This document shows, piece by piece, positions 30,946-39,270 of a stretch of DNA of 64,000 nt. Every line of letters begins with the position of its first letter. Position 1 is the stretch's first letter. The notes under the pieces were generated by a model. It saw nothing but the letters and a program-made list of their open reading frames with translations, was not told the DNA's origin and did not search any database. Position numbers and translations under genes: made by a program. Source of the DNA: Aerophototrophica crusticola (GTDB taxonomy: Bacteria > Pseudomonadota > Alphaproteobacteria > Azospirillales > Azospirillaceae); contig MOEB01000003.1 in assembly GCA_001939945.1 (NCBI GenBank), positions 62,001 to 126,000 of the forward strand, given 5' to 3'.

Positions 30946-33411
30946 ATGAACAAGAGCAACCCTAGGGAACGCCTCGTCGTCGTCGGCAACGGCATGGCCG
31001 GCATCCGGACGGTGGAGGAGCTGCTGGCCCTCGACCCCGGGCGTTACGACGTCACCGTGTTCGGCGCCGAGCCGCACGTGAACTACAACCGCATCATGCT
31101 GTCCCCCGTGCTGGCGGGGGAGAAGACGTTCCAGGACATCGTCCTGAACGACCGGGACTGGTACGCCGCCAACGGCATCACCCTTCACGCCGGCGACAGG
31201 GTGGTGGGCGTCGACCGGGCGGCGAAGCTGGTCATGGCGGTGTCGGGCCTGTTCGTGCCCTATGACAAGCTGCTGCTGGCCACGGGCAGCGACCCCTTCA
31301 TCGTGCCGGTGCCGGGCAAGGACCTGCCCGGCGTGGTCACCTTCCGCGACCTGGCGGACGTGGACGCCATGCTGGCGGCTTCCGCCGAGGGCGGCAGCGC
31401 CGTGGTCATCGGCGGCGGGCTGTTGGGGCTGGAGGCGGCGGCCGGGCTGAAGGCGCGGGGGATGGACGTCACCGTCCTGCACCTGATGCCCACCCTGATG
31501 GAGCGGCAGCTGGACCCGGCGGCCGGGCACCTGCTGGAACAGGCGCTGGAGAAGCGCGGCATCCGCGTCATCACAAGGGCCAACACCCACGCCATCCTGG
31601 GCGAGGGCAAGGTGACAGGCGTCCGCCTGGACGACGGGCGGGAGATCGCGGCGGACATCGTCGTCATGGCTGTGGGCATCCGGCCCAGCACGGGACTAGC
31701 CCGGGCCGCGGGGATCGAGGTGAACCGTGGCGTGCTGGTGGACGACCACATGCGCACCAGCGACCCCGCCATCCTGGCGGTGGGGGAGTGTGTGGAGCAC
31801 CGGGGCCACTGCTACGGGCTGGTGGCGCCCCTGTGGGACATGGCCAAGGTGGCGGCGGCGCAGTTGGCAGGGGACGGGGGGCGGGCCTACCAGGGCTCCG
31901 TCACCTCCACCAAGCTGAAGGTGACGGGCATCGACGTCTTTTCCGCCGGCGACTTCGCCGAGGGCAAGGGGCGGGAGGAGATCGTCCTGCGCGACGCCGC
32001 CCGCGGCGTCTACAAGCGGTTGGTCATCCAGGACAACCGCATCGTGGGCGTGGTGCTGTATGGGGAGACGGCGGACGGCCCCTGGTTTTTCGACCTGCTG
32101 CGCCAGGGCACGGACATCACCGACCTGCGCGAAAGCCTGATCTTCGGCCAGGCCTATGCCGGGGGTGCCCCCCTGGACCCTATGGCGGCCGTTGCAGCCT
32201 TGCCGGATGAGGCAGAGATCTGCGGCTGCAACGGCGTCTGCAAGGGGCAGGTCACGAGTGCCATCACCGCCAAGGGCCTGACGGACGTGGACGGCGTGCG
32301 CGCCGCCACCAAGGCGTCCGCCTCCTGCGGGTCCTGCACGGGGCAGGTGGAGAAGCTGCTGGCCCTGACCCTGGGCGACAGGTACAAGCCCGCCGCGGTG
32401 CAGCCGGTCTGCGCCTGCACCAGCCACGGGCATGACGAGGTGCGGCGGCGCATCGTTTCCCAGGGCCTGAAGTCCATCCAGGCGGTCATGCAGGCACTGG
32501 AATGGAAGACCTCCTGCGGCTGCGCCAAGTGCCGGCCGGCCCTGAACTTCTACCTGCTGGCCACCTGGCCCGGCGAATATGTGGACGACCAGCAGTCCCG
32601 CTTCGTGAACGAGCGGCTGCACGCCAACATCCAGAAGGACGGCACCTACAGCGTCGTCCCCCGCATGTGGGGCGGCGTGACCAGCGCCAAGGAGCTGCGC
32701 GCCATCGCGGACGTGGCGGACAAATACGCCATCCCCACGGTGAAGGTCACCGGCGGCCAGCGCATCGACCTGCTGGGCGTGCGGAAGGAAGACCTGCCCG
32801 CCGTCTGGGCCGACCTGAACGCCGCGGGCATGGTCAGCGGCCACGCCTATGCCAAGGGCCTGCGCACGGTGAAGACCTGCGTCGGCACGGACTGGTGCCG
32901 GTTCGGCACGCAGGACAGCACGGGGCTGGGCATAAAGCTTGAGAAGTTCCTCTGGGGCTCCTGGACCCCGGCCAAGCTGAAGATGGCGGTCAGCGGCTGC
33001 CCCCGGAACTGCGCCGAATCCACCTGCAAGGACATCGGCATCATCTGCGTGGACAGCGGGTACGAGATCCACTTCGCCGGGGCCGCGGGGCTGGAGATTA
33101 GGGGGACCGAGGTGCTGTGCCATGTGGGCACGGAGGCGGAGGTGCTGGAGGTCTGCGCTGCCCTGGTCCAGGCGTACCGGGAGCAGGGCCGCTACCTGGA
33201 GCGGGTCTACAAATGGGCCAAGCGCGTCGGCAGTGACGCCATCCGCGCCCAGGTGGTGGCGGACCTGTCCAACCGCCGAGCCCTGTACGACCGGTTCGTC
33301 CACTCCCAACAATTTGCCCAGGTGGACCCCTGGGCCGAGCGGGTGCGCGGGCTGGACGCGCATGAATTCCAGCCCCTGTCCCCCCTGCCTGTCCTGGAAC
33401 CCGCAGAATGA
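30946..33411 (+). CDS. nirB: Assimilatory nitrite reductase [NAD(P)H], large subunit
   Basis: 821-residue cytosolic enzyme that reduces nitrite to ammonium. N-terminal FAD/NAD domain (VVVGNGMAGIRTVEELL, later VVIGGGLLGLEAAAGL). A BFD-type [2Fe-2S] domain follows at ~425-475 (CGCNGVCKGQV and CGSCTGQVEKLL), with further cysteines CGCAKCRPALN near residue 525. The C-terminal siroheme/4Fe-4S region includes TCVGTDWCRFGTQDS and SGCPRNCAESTCKDIG, whose cysteines hold the coupled cluster. Length and order equal typical NirB. The stop overlaps nirD by 4 bases. The enzyme needs siroheme, made by the cysG product at the end of this operon. Confidence 0.93.
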   Translation: MNKSNPRERLVVVGNGMAGIRTVEELLALDPGRYDVTVFGAEPHVNYNRIMLSPVLAGEKTFQDIVLNDRDWYAANGITLHAGDRVVGVDRAAKLVMAVSGLFVPYDKLLLATGSDPFIVPVPGKDLPGVVTFRDLADVDAMLAASAEGGSAVVIGGGLLGLEAAAGLKARGMDVTVLHLMPTLMERQLDPAAGHLLEQALEKRGIRVITRANTHAILGEGKVTGVRLDDGREIAADIVVMAVGIRPSTGLARAAGIEVNRGVLVDDHMRTSDPAILAVGECVEHRGHCYGLVAPLWDMAKVAAAQLAGDGGRAYQGSVTSTKLKVTGIDVFSAGDFAEGKGREEIVLRDAARGVYKRLVIQDNRIVGVVLYGETADGPWFFDLLRQGTDITDLRESLIFGQAYAGGAPLDPMAAVAALPDEAEICGCNGVCKGQVTSAITAKGLTDVDGVRAATKASASCGSCTGQVEKLLALTLGDRYKPAAVQPVCACTSHGHDEVRRRIVSQGLKSIQAVMQALEWKTSCGCAKCRPALNFYLLATWPGEYVDDQQSRFVNERLHANIQKDGTYSVVPRMWGGVTSAKELRAIADVADKYAIPTVKVTGGQRIDLLGVRKEDLPAVWADLNAAGMVSGHAYAKGLRTVKTCVGTDWCRFGTQDSTGLGIKLEKFLWGSWTPAKLKMAVSGCPRNCAESTCKDIGIICVDSGYEIHFAGAAGLEIRGTEVLCHVGTEAEVLEVCAALVQAYREQGRYLERVYKWAKRVGSDAIRAQVVADLSNRRALYDRFVHSQQFAQVDPWAERVRGLDAHEFQPLSPLPVLEPAE

Positions 33412-33749
33412 GCAACGCGCTGAGCTGGGTCGCCATCGGCACCCTGTCCGACATCCCCGTCCGCGGGGCCCGCACGGTGAACACGCCCAATGGACGGGTC
33501 GCCGTGTTCCGCACGGCGGACGACCGCATCTTCGCCCTGGATGACCGCTGCCCCCACAAGGGCGGCCCCCTGGCCCAAGGCATCGTGCATGACCGGTCCG
33601 TGACCTGCCCGCTGCACAATTTGGTCATCGACCTGGCGACCGGGGAGGCGCGGGGGGAGGACCGGCTGTGCGCCCGCACCCTGCCGGTTCGGGTGGAGGG
33701 CGGGCGGGTGTTGCTGGGCCTCGGCCAGCGCGCCGTGCAGGCGGCCTGA
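33408..33749 (+). CDS. nirD: Nitrite reductase small subunit (Rieske-like)
   Basis: 113-residue partner of NirB with a Rieske fold. The ligand motifs CPHKGG and CPLHN are both complete here, so this copy can hold a [2Fe-2S] cluster, whereas enterobacterial NirD proteins lack the ligands. The start ATG overlaps the nirB stop (ATGA), indicating coupled translation and equal stoichiometry. Only two bases separate it from the nitrate reductase gene. Confidence 0.9.
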   Translation: MSNALSWVAIGTLSDIPVRGARTVNTPNGRVAVFRTADDRIFALDDRCPHKGGPLAQGIVHDRSVTCPLHNLVIDLATGEARGEDRLCARTLPVRVEGGRVLLGLGQRAVQAA

Positions 33750-33751
33750 CC

Positions 33752-36583
33752 ATGCCCGACGCCCTGACCCAACCCCCGGCAACCCGCACCACCTGCCCCT
33801 ATTGCGGGGTGGGCTGCGGGGTGCTTGCGACGCCCGGGCCCGGCGGCACCGTGACGGTGCAGGGGGACCCGGACCACCCGGCGAATTTCGGCCGGCTCTG
33901 TTCCAAAGGGGCGGCGTTGGGGGAGACGATGGGGCTGGAAGGCCGACTGCTCCACCCCATGGTCGGCGGGCAGCGGGTGGGGTGGGACGCGGCGCTGGAT
34001 TTGGTGGCGGGCACCTTCGCCCGCACCGTCGCGGAGCACGGGCCGGACAGCGTGGCCTTCTACGTCTCCGGCCAGATCCTGACGGAGGACTATTACGTCG
34101 CCAACAAGCTGATGAAGGGCTTCATCGGGTCGGCGAACATCGACACCAACTCCCGCCTCTGCATGGCCTCCACCGTTGCGGGGCACCGCCGGGCCTTTGG
34201 GGCGGACGTGGTGCCAGGGTGCTATGAGGACCTTGAGCAGGCGGATCTTGTCGTCCTGGTAGGCAGCAACCTGGCCTGGTGCCACCCGGTGCTGTTCCAG
34301 CGCATCCAGGCGGAACGGGCAAAACGGCCCAGCCTGAAGCTTGTCGTGGTGGACCCCCGCCGCACCCAGACGGCCGCCGCGGCGGACCTGCACCTGCCCC
34401 TGGCCCCGGACAGTGATACGGCCCTGTTCAACGGGCTATTGACGCACCTGGACGCCACCGGCCGGGTGGACCAGGCCTATGTGGCCGCGCACACCACGGG
34501 GTTCGCGGAGGCGCTGGAGACGGCGCGGCTGTCCCTGGGCGACGTGGCGGGCCTGACCGGCCTGCCCGCGGCGGACCTCGCCCGCTTCTACGCCCTGTGG
34601 GCGGGGACGGAGCGGGTGGTCACCGTCTTTTCCCAAGGGGTCAACCAGTCCGGCGGCGGCACGGACAAGGTGAACGCCATCATCAACTGCCACCTGGCCA
34701 CCGGCCGCATCGGCAGGCCCGGCATGGGGCCCTTCAGCGTCACCGGCCAGCCCAACGCCATGGGCGGGCGGGAGGTGGGTGGCCTCGCCAACCAGCTTGC
34801 CAGCCACCTGTCGCTGGAGGATGCGGCGCACCGGTCGCTGGTCCGGGCCTTCTGGGGCTCCCCCACCATCGCGGACAAGCCTGGGCTGAAGGCGGTGGAC
34901 CTGTTCCGCGGCATCGCCGAAGGGCGGGTCAAGGCCGTCTGGATCATGGGGACCAACCCGGTGGACAGCCTGCCGGAGGCGGACGCCGTGCGGGCCGGGT
35001 TGCAGGATTGCCCCTTCGTCGTGGTCAGCGACGTGACGGCGCGGACGGACACGACGGCATGGGCCCATGTGCTGCTGCCTGCCGCGGGCTGGGGGGAAAA
35101 GGACGGGACAGTCACCAACAGCGAACGCCGGGTCAGCCGCCAGCGCGGGTTCCTGCCGCTTCCGGGGGAGGCGCGGCCCGACTGGTGGATCATCACCCAG
35201 GTGGCCCGGCGGATGGGGTTCGCTGACCGCTTCGCCTATGAGGGGCCGGCGGACATCTTCCGGGAATATGCGGCGCTGACGGCGCTGGCGTCGGGCGGGA
35301 TGGGGCCACTGGACCTTAGCGGGCTGGTGGGGCTGGACAGTCAGGGCTACGACGCGCTGTCGCCGGTGCAGTGGCCGGTGCGGGCGGGGCTCCCCAACCG
35401 AGATCGAGCAGCGACCCCGTCAACCCAAGAACAACCGCCTCCCCTGCGAAAGCCGGGGCCCACTTTTCTTGACCCCGTTCCCACCGCGACCGCGGAAGAG
35501 GAACTGTGGGCCCCGGCTTTCGCAGGGGAGGCAGGGAAAGGTGCTGCGGCAAGCGAAGCACAACCCAGCAGCGCTGACCCGGGCACCCGCCTCTTCACCG
35601 ACGGCCGGTTCGGCACACCCGACGGCCGCGCGCGGTTCATCCCCACGCCCGTGGTGCAACCCCGCGAACAGCCCCGCCCCCTGCGCCTGAACACAGGCCG
35701 CATCCGGGACCAGTGGCACACCATGACCCGCACCGGCACCTCCCCCCGCCTGTCGCAGCACTTGGCGGAGCCGTTCCTGGAAATCCACCCCGTGGACGCC
35801 GCGGCGGCCGGGATCGCGCCGGCCAGCATCGCGCGGGTGGAAAGCGACCATGGCGCCGTGCTGGTCCGGGCACTGGTGACGGACACGGCACGCCCGGGCT
35901 GCGTGTTCGTGCCCATGCACTGGACCGACCAGTATGCCTCCCAGGCACGGGTGGACGCGGTGGTGGCGCCGCGCACCGACCCCGTCTCAGGACAGCCGGC
36001 GAGCAAGGACACAGCGGTCACCGTCACCCCGGCGCCCATGGCTTGGTACGGCTTCGCCGTGCTGTCGGGTGATCCGGGGGAGATCGCGGCCGAGTATTGG
36101 GCCAAGGCCCGCACGCCCCGGGGCTGGCGGGTGGAGCTGGCGGGGCTGGCGGCACCGGCGGACTGGGCGGCCTTCGCCCGGCGGCTCTTCGGGGATGCGA
36201 CCGGTGAGATGGTCACGGTCAGCGATCCTGCCGCGGGCCGCTACCGCTTTGCCCTGGTAGGGCCGGGCGGGGTGCGGGCGGTGCTGTTCGTGGCGCCGGA
36301 GCCGGTCACCGTGGCCCGAACCTGGGTGGTGGACCTGGTGGGAGGGGAGGGGGAGGGTCGCAGCCTGCTTGCGGGGCGGCCGGGGGCGGACGGGCCGGAC
36401 CGGGGGGCCATCGTCTGCGCCTGCTTCGACGTGGGCGCCAAGCAGATCGCGGCGGCCGCGGCCCAGGGCTGCGTGACCGTGGAGATGGTGGGCAAGGCCC
36501 TGCGGGCCGGGACGAACTGCGGCTCCTGCCGCACGGAGATCGGGAGGATCATCGAGCATGCCAAGCCCGCGCACGCCCATTGA
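33752..36583 (+). CDS. nasA: Assimilatory nitrate reductase catalytic subunit with in-frame repeat insertion
   Basis: 943-residue cytosolic molybdenum enzyme reducing nitrate to nitrite. The N-terminal 4Fe-4S motif is CPYCGVGCGV, then the bis-MGD domains (GRLCSKGAALGET, SRLCMASTVAGHRRAFGAD, FSVTGQPNAMGGREVGGLANQL). The molybdopterin-dinucleotide domain begins around residue 645 (RLNTGRIRDQWHTMTRTG). The last ~60 residues are a BFD-type [2Fe-2S] domain (CACFDVGAKQI, TNCGSCRTEIG), as in bacterial NasC/NasA fusions. Residues 563-593 are encoded by a 92 bp family A repeat, read in frame as PPLRKPGPTFLDP...ELWAPAFAGE, in the linker between the catalytic and C-terminal domains. ATG at 33752 is chosen by fit to the family. 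Confidence 0.92.
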   Translation: MPDALTQPPATRTTCPYCGVGCGVLATPGPGGTVTVQGDPDHPANFGRLCSKGAALGETMGLEGRLLHPMVGGQRVGWDAALDLVAGTFARTVAEHGPDSVAFYVSGQILTEDYYVANKLMKGFIGSANIDTNSRLCMASTVAGHRRAFGADVVPGCYEDLEQADLVVLVGSNLAWCHPVLFQRIQAERAKRPSLKLVVVDPRRTQTAAAADLHLPLAPDSDTALFNGLLTHLDATGRVDQAYVAAHTTGFAEALETARLSLGDVAGLTGLPAADLARFYALWAGTERVVTVFSQGVNQSGGGTDKVNAIINCHLATGRIGRPGMGPFSVTGQPNAMGGREVGGLANQLASHLSLEDAAHRSLVRAFWGSPTIADKPGLKAVDLFRGIAEGRVKAVWIMGTNPVDSLPEADAVRAGLQDCPFVVVSDVTARTDTTAWAHVLLPAAGWGEKDGTVTNSERRVSRQRGFLPLPGEARPDWWIITQVARRMGFADRFAYEGPADIFREYAALTALASGGMGPLDLSGLVGLDSQGYDALSPVQWPVRAGLPNRDRAATPSTQEQPPPLRKPGPTFLDPVPTATAEEELWAPAFAGEAGKGAAASEAQPSSADPGTRLFTDGRFGTPDGRARFIPTPVVQPREQPRPLRLNTGRIRDQWHTMTRTGTSPRLSQHLAEPFLEIHPVDAAAAGIAPASIARVESDHGAVLVRALVTDTARPGCVFVPMHWTDQYASQARVDAVVAPRTDPVSGQPASKDTAVTVTPAPMAWYGFAVLSGDPGEIAAEYWAKARTPRGWRVELAGLAAPADWAAFARRLFGDATGEMVTVSDPAAGRYRFALVGPGGVRAVLFVAPEPVTVARTWVVDLVGGEGEGRSLLAGRPGADGPDRGAIVCACFDVGAKQIAAAAAQGCVTVEMVGKALRAGTNCGSCRTEIGRIIEHAKPAHAH
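35439..35530. repeat. Palindromic repeat family A, copy 4 (92 bp), inside nasA
   Basis: Perfect 25-base terminal inverted repeat: CTCCCCTGCGAAAGCCGGGG followed by CCCAC at the left end, and its exact reverse complement at the right end. The centre, TTTTCTTGACCCC, matches the other copies. It is read without stop codons in the nitrate reductase frame, offset by one base from the frame used in copy 3. Confidence 0.88.
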
Positions 36584-37964
36584 GGCCAGTCCTGCCCGCA
36601 TGCAGCCCCTGGCGCGGCTGCCCGTCTTCCTGGACCTGAACGGCCGCCGGGCGGTGGTGGCGGGGGACGGGGAGGGGGCGGCCTGGAAGGCGGAGCTGCT
36701 GGCCGCCGCGGGGGCCGAGGTGCATGTCTTCAGCGCCTCGGCGGACCTGCCCGGCGTGACGGCCCATGACCGCCCGGTGACCGGGGCCGCCCTGGACGGC
36801 GCCGCCCTGCTGGTGGCGGAAGCGGGGGACGAGGCGGAGGCCGCGCGGCTTTACGCGATGGCCAAGGCAGCGGGCGTGCCCTGCAACATTATCGACCGGC
36901 CCGCCTTCTGCGACTTCACCTTTGGCGCCATCGTCAACCGCAGCCCGGTGGTGATCGGCATCAGCACCGACGGCGCCGCCCCCATCCTGGGCCAAGCCAT
37001 AAGGCGCCGGATTGAGACCCTGCTGCCGCCGGCCCTTGCCGGTTGGGCCGCGGCGGCGAAGGGGATGCGCGGGGCCTTGGCCCAGGCGCTGCCGGACCGG
37101 CAGGCCCGCCGCGCGGCCTGGGAACGCTTCGCCGACCTGGCCATGGCGGCGCGGGATGCGTTGCCGGATGTGAAGGATCTGCTCTTGACGTTGATGGAGG
37201 GTAATGAACGAGGTGGCGGCCGGGTGACGCTGGTGGGGGCCGGGCCGGGGGACGCGGAGCTGCTGACCCTGAAGGCGGTGCGGGCACTCCAGTCGGCGGA
37301 CGTGATCCTGTTCGACGACCTTGTCAGCGCGGAGGTGCTGGAGCTGGCCCGGCGGGAGGCCAAGCGCATGATGGTGGGCAAGCGCGGCGGGCGGGAAAGC
37401 TGCGCCCAGGGCGACATCAACGCCCTGATGCTGCGCCTGGCCCGGCAGGGCAAGCATGTGGTGCGGCTGAAGTCCGGCGACCCCATGATCTTCGGCCGGG
37501 CGGGGGAGGAGATCGCCGAGTTGGAGGCCGCCGGCATCCCGGTTCAGGTGGTGCCCGGCATCACCGCCGCCCTGGCGGCCGCGGCGCGGCTCGGTGTCTC
37601 CCTGACCCACCGGGACGCGGCGCAGTCCGTGCGGTTCGTCACCGGACACGCCCGCGATGGCAGTCTGCCCGCCGACCTGGATTGGCGCGGCTTGGCCGAC
37701 CCGGCCACAACCCTGGTGGTCTATATGGGCGGGCGGACCGTGCGCGGGCTGGCGGCGCGGCTGCTGGCGGAAGGCCTGCCCGGCACCACCCCCGCCCGCA
37801 TCATCACGGCGGTGAGCCGGCCAGAGGAAACGGTGCGGGCGCTGGACCTGGACGGGCTGGCGGCAGCGGACATCCCCAGCGGGGACCCGGTGCTGATCGC
37901 CATCGGTCGCGTGCTGGAAATGGGGCGGGCCGTGGCCGGGAACCGGCTTGAGGCGGTGGCGTGA
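36558..37964 (+). CDS. cysG: Siroheme synthase, trifunctional
   Basis: 468-residue enzyme that turns uroporphyrinogen III into siroheme, the cofactor of the nitrite reductase in this operon. The N-terminal ~210 residues are the precorrin-2 dehydrogenase/ferrochelatase module (VVAGDGEGAAWKAELL NAD-binding segment, NIIDRPAFCDFTFGAIVNR, STDGAAPILGQ). The C-terminal half is uroporphyrinogen-III C-methyltransferase (VTLVGAGPGDAELLTLKAVR, LKSGDPMIFGRAGEE, VVPGITAALAAAARLGVSLTHR, VVYMGGRT). The ATG at 36558 overlaps nasA by 26 bases; Met15 at 36600 is an alternative just past the nasA stop. Confidence 0.93.
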   Translation: MPSPRTPIEASPARMQPLARLPVFLDLNGRRAVVAGDGEGAAWKAELLAAAGAEVHVFSASADLPGVTAHDRPVTGAALDGAALLVAEAGDEAEAARLYAMAKAAGVPCNIIDRPAFCDFTFGAIVNRSPVVIGISTDGAAPILGQAIRRRIETLLPPALAGWAAAAKGMRGALAQALPDRQARRAAWERFADLAMAARDALPDVKDLLLTLMEGNERGGGRVTLVGAGPGDAELLTLKAVRALQSADVILFDDLVSAEVLELARREAKRMMVGKRGGRESCAQGDINALMLRLARQGKHVVRLKSGDPMIFGRAGEEIAELEAAGIPVQVVPGITAALAAAARLGVSLTHRDAAQSVRFVTGHARDGSLPADLDWRGLADPATTLVVYMGGRTVRGLAARLLAEGLPGTTPARIITAVSRPEETVRALDLDGLAAADIPSGDPVLIAIGRVLEMGRAVAGNRLEAVA

Positions 37965-38053
37965 GGGGGCGGTCCCTTCCTCCCATGCGGCTGGTGTGAC
38001 TTTGCCCCGGGCCGGTGTAGAAGGAAGGCCGGTCCGACACCGGAGGCCTTGCC

Positions 38054-38713
38054 ATGTCGCTCGCGCTCTACGGCCACCCTTTCTCCTCCTACACGCAGAA
38101 GGTCCTGGTGGCGCTGTATGAGAACGGCACGCCGTTCGAGTTCCGGTGCCTGGGGCCGGACTCGCCGCAACATTCGGCGGAGTGGCTGCGGCGCTGGCCG
38201 TTGCGCAAGTTCCCGCTGCTGCTGGACGGGGACCGCGACATCGTCGAGAGCAGCATCATCGTGGAGTACCTGCACCTCACCCATCCCGGGCCGGTGCGGC
38301 TGCTGCCCGATGACCCGCGGGCCGCGCTCGAGGTGCGTTTCCTGGACCGTTTCTTCGACCTGCATGTGATGGAGCCGATGCAGCAGGCGGTCTATGCCGC
38401 CCTGACCGGCGATCCGGCGAAACGCCGGGACGGGATGGCCCAGGCGGCAGAGAGGCTGGACCGCGCCTATGGCTGGCTGGAAGGGCAACTCGCCGGACGG
38501 GACTGGGCGGCGGGCGCGGATTTCACCCTGGCCGACTGCGCGGCGGCGCCGTCCCTGTTTTATGCGGACTGGACGCACCCGATCTCAGAAGCGTTCCCCA
38601 CCGTGCGTGCCTACCGCGCCCGGCTGCTGGCCCGCCCATCCTTCGCCCGGGCTGTGGATGAGGCGCGGCCGTTCCGGCCCAACTTCCCCCTGGGCGCACC
38701 GGACAGGGACTAA
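38054..38713 (+). CDS. Glutathione S-transferase family protein
   Basis: 219-residue cytosolic GST. The thioredoxin-like N-terminal domain has LYGHPFSSYTQKVLVAL with the Ser/Tyr of the glutathione site, KFPLLLDGDRDIVESSIIVEYL (cis-Pro and ES motif), and an all-helical C-terminal domain with AGADFTLADCAAAPSLF (N-capping box). GGAGG precedes the ATG. It is separated from the nitrate operon by 89 bases and converges on the isochorismatase-like gene, the two stop codons overlapping. Substrate unknown; detoxification or dehalogenase-type roles are possible. Confidence 0.88.
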   Translation: MSLALYGHPFSSYTQKVLVALYENGTPFEFRCLGPDSPQHSAEWLRRWPLRKFPLLLDGDRDIVESSIIVEYLHLTHPGPVRLLPDDPRAALEVRFLDRFFDLHVMEPMQQAVYAALTGDPAKRRDGMAQAAERLDRAYGWLEGQLAGRDWAAGADFTLADCAAAPSLFYADWTHPISEAFPTVRAYRARLLARPSFARAVDEARPFRPNFPLGAPDRD

Positions 38714-39270
38714 AACCGAATCTCCGCCGACGGCACCACCCGCACCCGCCTGTCGCCGGCGCTGAGGCCGTGGAGGGTGAAGTTGTGGTGGGCGACGGTC
38801 TGTTCTGCCGTCAGGGGCCCCAAATCGGCGGTGGCGTGGGCGTCGGCGGCGAGGGTGACGCCGAAACCCTCCGATACCGCCCGGCGGCAGGCGGTGTCGA
38901 TGCAGAACTGGGTCATGCAGCCCATGACGACCAGGTGGCCGACGCCCAGGCCGCGCAGCCGGTCGGCCAGGCCGGTGCCGTAGAAGCTGTCGCAATGGTG
39001 CTTGTCGATGACAGGCTCACCGTCGTGGGGCGCCACCTCCGCCCGGATTTCCCAGCCGGGCGTGCCGGTGGAAAGGTTTTCCCCCGGCCCCTCATTGTGG
39101 CGGACATGCAGGACGGGCACGCCCGCCGCGCGGGCCCGGTCCAGCATTTCGGCCATGCGGGCGACGGCCTGGTCCAGGGCGGCCCTGTTCGCCGCCGCCC
39201 TTTCGCCGCCCAGCCCGTCGATGATGGCGTTCTGGACGTCGATGACCAGGACCGCCGTGCGGTCCGTCAC
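38710..39270 (-). CDS. Isochorismatase-family cysteine hydrolase
   Basis: 186-residue hydrolase of the isochorismatase/nicotinamidase fold. The catalytic triad is complete: Asp in LVIDVQNA (residues 8-15), Lys in VIDKHH near residue 90, and Cys in [15 protein letters not shown] near residue 119. Single-domain members hydrolyse amides such as nicotinamide, ureidoacrylate or carbamoylsarcosine. The start is a GTG that overlaps the stop codon of the methylmalonyl-CoA mutase gene (GTGA), so its translation appears coupled to the propionate pathway; there is no known biochemical reason for this link. Confidence 0.85.
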   Translation of the reverse strand: MTDRTAVLVIDVQNAIIDGLGGERAAANRAALDQAVARMAEMLDRARAAGVPVLHVRHNEGPGENLSTGTPGWEIRAEVAPHDGEPVIDKHHCDSFYGTGLADRLRGLGVGHLVVMGCMTQFCIDTACRRAVSEGFGVTLAADAHATADLGPLTAEQTVAHHNFTLHGLSAGDRRVRVVPSAEIRF

